DNA of 64,000 bases. Origin: Wuchereria bancrofti (lineage: Eukaryota > Nematoda > Chromadorea > Rhabditida > Onchocercidae). Of the stretch, positions 63,422-64,000 are shown piece by piece. The stretch covers positions 10,413,251-10,477,250 of the forward strand of contig SSBO01000003.1 of the NCBI GenBank assembly GCA_005281725.1, written 5' to 3'. The notes beneath the pieces are model-generated. The model had not been told where the DNA came from. It did not search any database and was given only the letters and a program-made list of their open reading frames with translations. Every line of letters starts with the position of its first letter. Positions within the stretch are counted from its first letter, which is position 1. The position numbers and the translations under genes were made by a program.

Positions 63422-64000
63422 TTAAACTTTGGTAGAATGTGATCGTAACAATGTAATAGCAACAATTGTAGCAACAGAAACAATAACAAATATTAGCATA
63501 CCGGCAAGTGTAAAACCGGTTATTGACATACATATACCTTGTGTCATTGTTGCAACAATTACCGGATGACCATTTTCATGTGCTAACAATGATGATCGAT
63601 GACGTAGCGCATTTGGTAATGAGGTAAACTAAAATAAATAAATAAATAAATAAATAAATTTTAAACAACTGAATAATTAATTTATTTATTTATAAGGTAA
63701 ATTGTATGAATTAAATAGATAATAAATTTAATATTTAAAAATAAAATTTCATCTCTTGCATAAATAAAAAAAGAGTGAGAGAGAGAGAGAGAGAGAGGGA
63801 GGAAGAATTCGAATAAGGAAAATTGTTATATTATTTAACTTTCACTTTTTTTTTTTTGCATTTAAAAATATATTAAAGCAAAAAGAAGTTAGTGGTAATT
63901 AAAATAGACAGTATTTATTTATTTTTAAAATTAAAAATTTTAAATTAATTTGAACAAATAATTAATTAATATTAACAAACCTCTTCATTTATATCCAATG
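63422..64000 (-). CDS. C-terminal part of a single-pass membrane protein (5' end outside window)
   Basis: Two exons are in view. The last is 63422-63628 (69 codons with stop), preceded by TTTATTTTAG. The end of the previous exon is 63981-64000, with donor GTTTGT, in phase (LDINEE joins FTSLPNALRHRSS). The final exon has an extracellular-looking stretch with HENGHPVIV, then a hydrophobic segment of about 25 residues (FTLAGMLIFVIVSVATIVAI). A short tail RSHSTKV follows, whose last residues fit a class I PDZ ligand (T-x-V). The layout is that of a type I membrane protein. A ZP-domain/cuticlin-like protein is possible because those end in a similar late transmembrane segment, but the diagnostic domain would lie outside the window. 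Confidence 0.72.
63775..63805. repeat. GA microsatellite in the intron of the terminal gene
   Basis: GAGTGAGAGAGAGAGAGAGA-type run in the intron between 63628 and 63981. Confidence 0.88.

Noticed and set aside
1..64000. tRNA, rRNA, spliced-leader RNA, known nematode microRNAs, transposon or viral open reading frames
   Set aside because: None recognised on either strand by eye. A tRNAscan/Infernal and transposon-library search would be the decisive test.

Overview
This is a eukaryotic nuclear window that is very AT-rich (about 80% A+T by eye, not counted). Its genes are split into many exons separated by introns full of poly-A/T and microsatellites. Splice acceptors are short and of the TTTNAG type (TTTCAG, TTTTAG, TTTAAG, TTTGCAG) with no long polypyrimidine tract. 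Several start codons lie just downstream of an orphan acceptor with no visible upstream donor, which fits spliced-leader trans-splicing. Together with the protein content this points to a nematode, perhaps a spirurid or filarial-like one. That assignment is inference; no rRNA, mitochondrial or spliced-leader gene is present to settle it.

All well-supported genes are on the minus strand. From the left: (1) 1.66-8.58 kb, a 13-exon gene for an acidic, low-complexity protein of about 800 residues that I do not recognise. (2) 14.13-42.50 kb, a complete 13-exon zyxin/LPP-family gene with three C-terminal LIM domains. Its reading frame closes exactly at every junction (572 residues), and it contains a 17.4-kb intron, an in-frame 45-bp coding repeat and a CpG-rich 5' part. 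(3) 55.06-55.32 kb, a small single-exon UPF0729 (C18orf32-like) gene. (4) 56.08-59.27 kb, a compact 9-exon NSUN5/Rcm1 rRNA m5C methyltransferase gene. (5) 63.42-64.00 kb, the 3' end of a gene for a single-pass membrane protein that continues beyond the window.

NSUN5, the UPF0729 gene and a probable coding exon just upstream of NSUN5 (59.80-59.98 kb) lie head to tail with short gaps and an orphan acceptor before UPF0729. This is an operon-like layout. Weaker candidates are a minus-strand exon at 54.15-54.29 kb, a plus-strand 38-codon ORF with a signal-peptide-like start at 62.5 kb, and a plus-strand Cys-rich ORF inside the big zyxin intron at 31.5 kb.

The rest is intergenic or intronic DNA with many tandem repeats. 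The most distinctive are a 41-bp minisatellite with a 123-bp higher-order period (30.37-31.24 kb), a 155-bp array (12.2-13.0 kb), a 46-bp array (0.58-0.9 kb) and an array of splice-donor-like units next to a zyxin exon (17.95-18.25 kb). There is one assembly gap (45581-45594). I found no convincing undescribed molecular system; the more unusual observations are gene-structure and repeat oddities.
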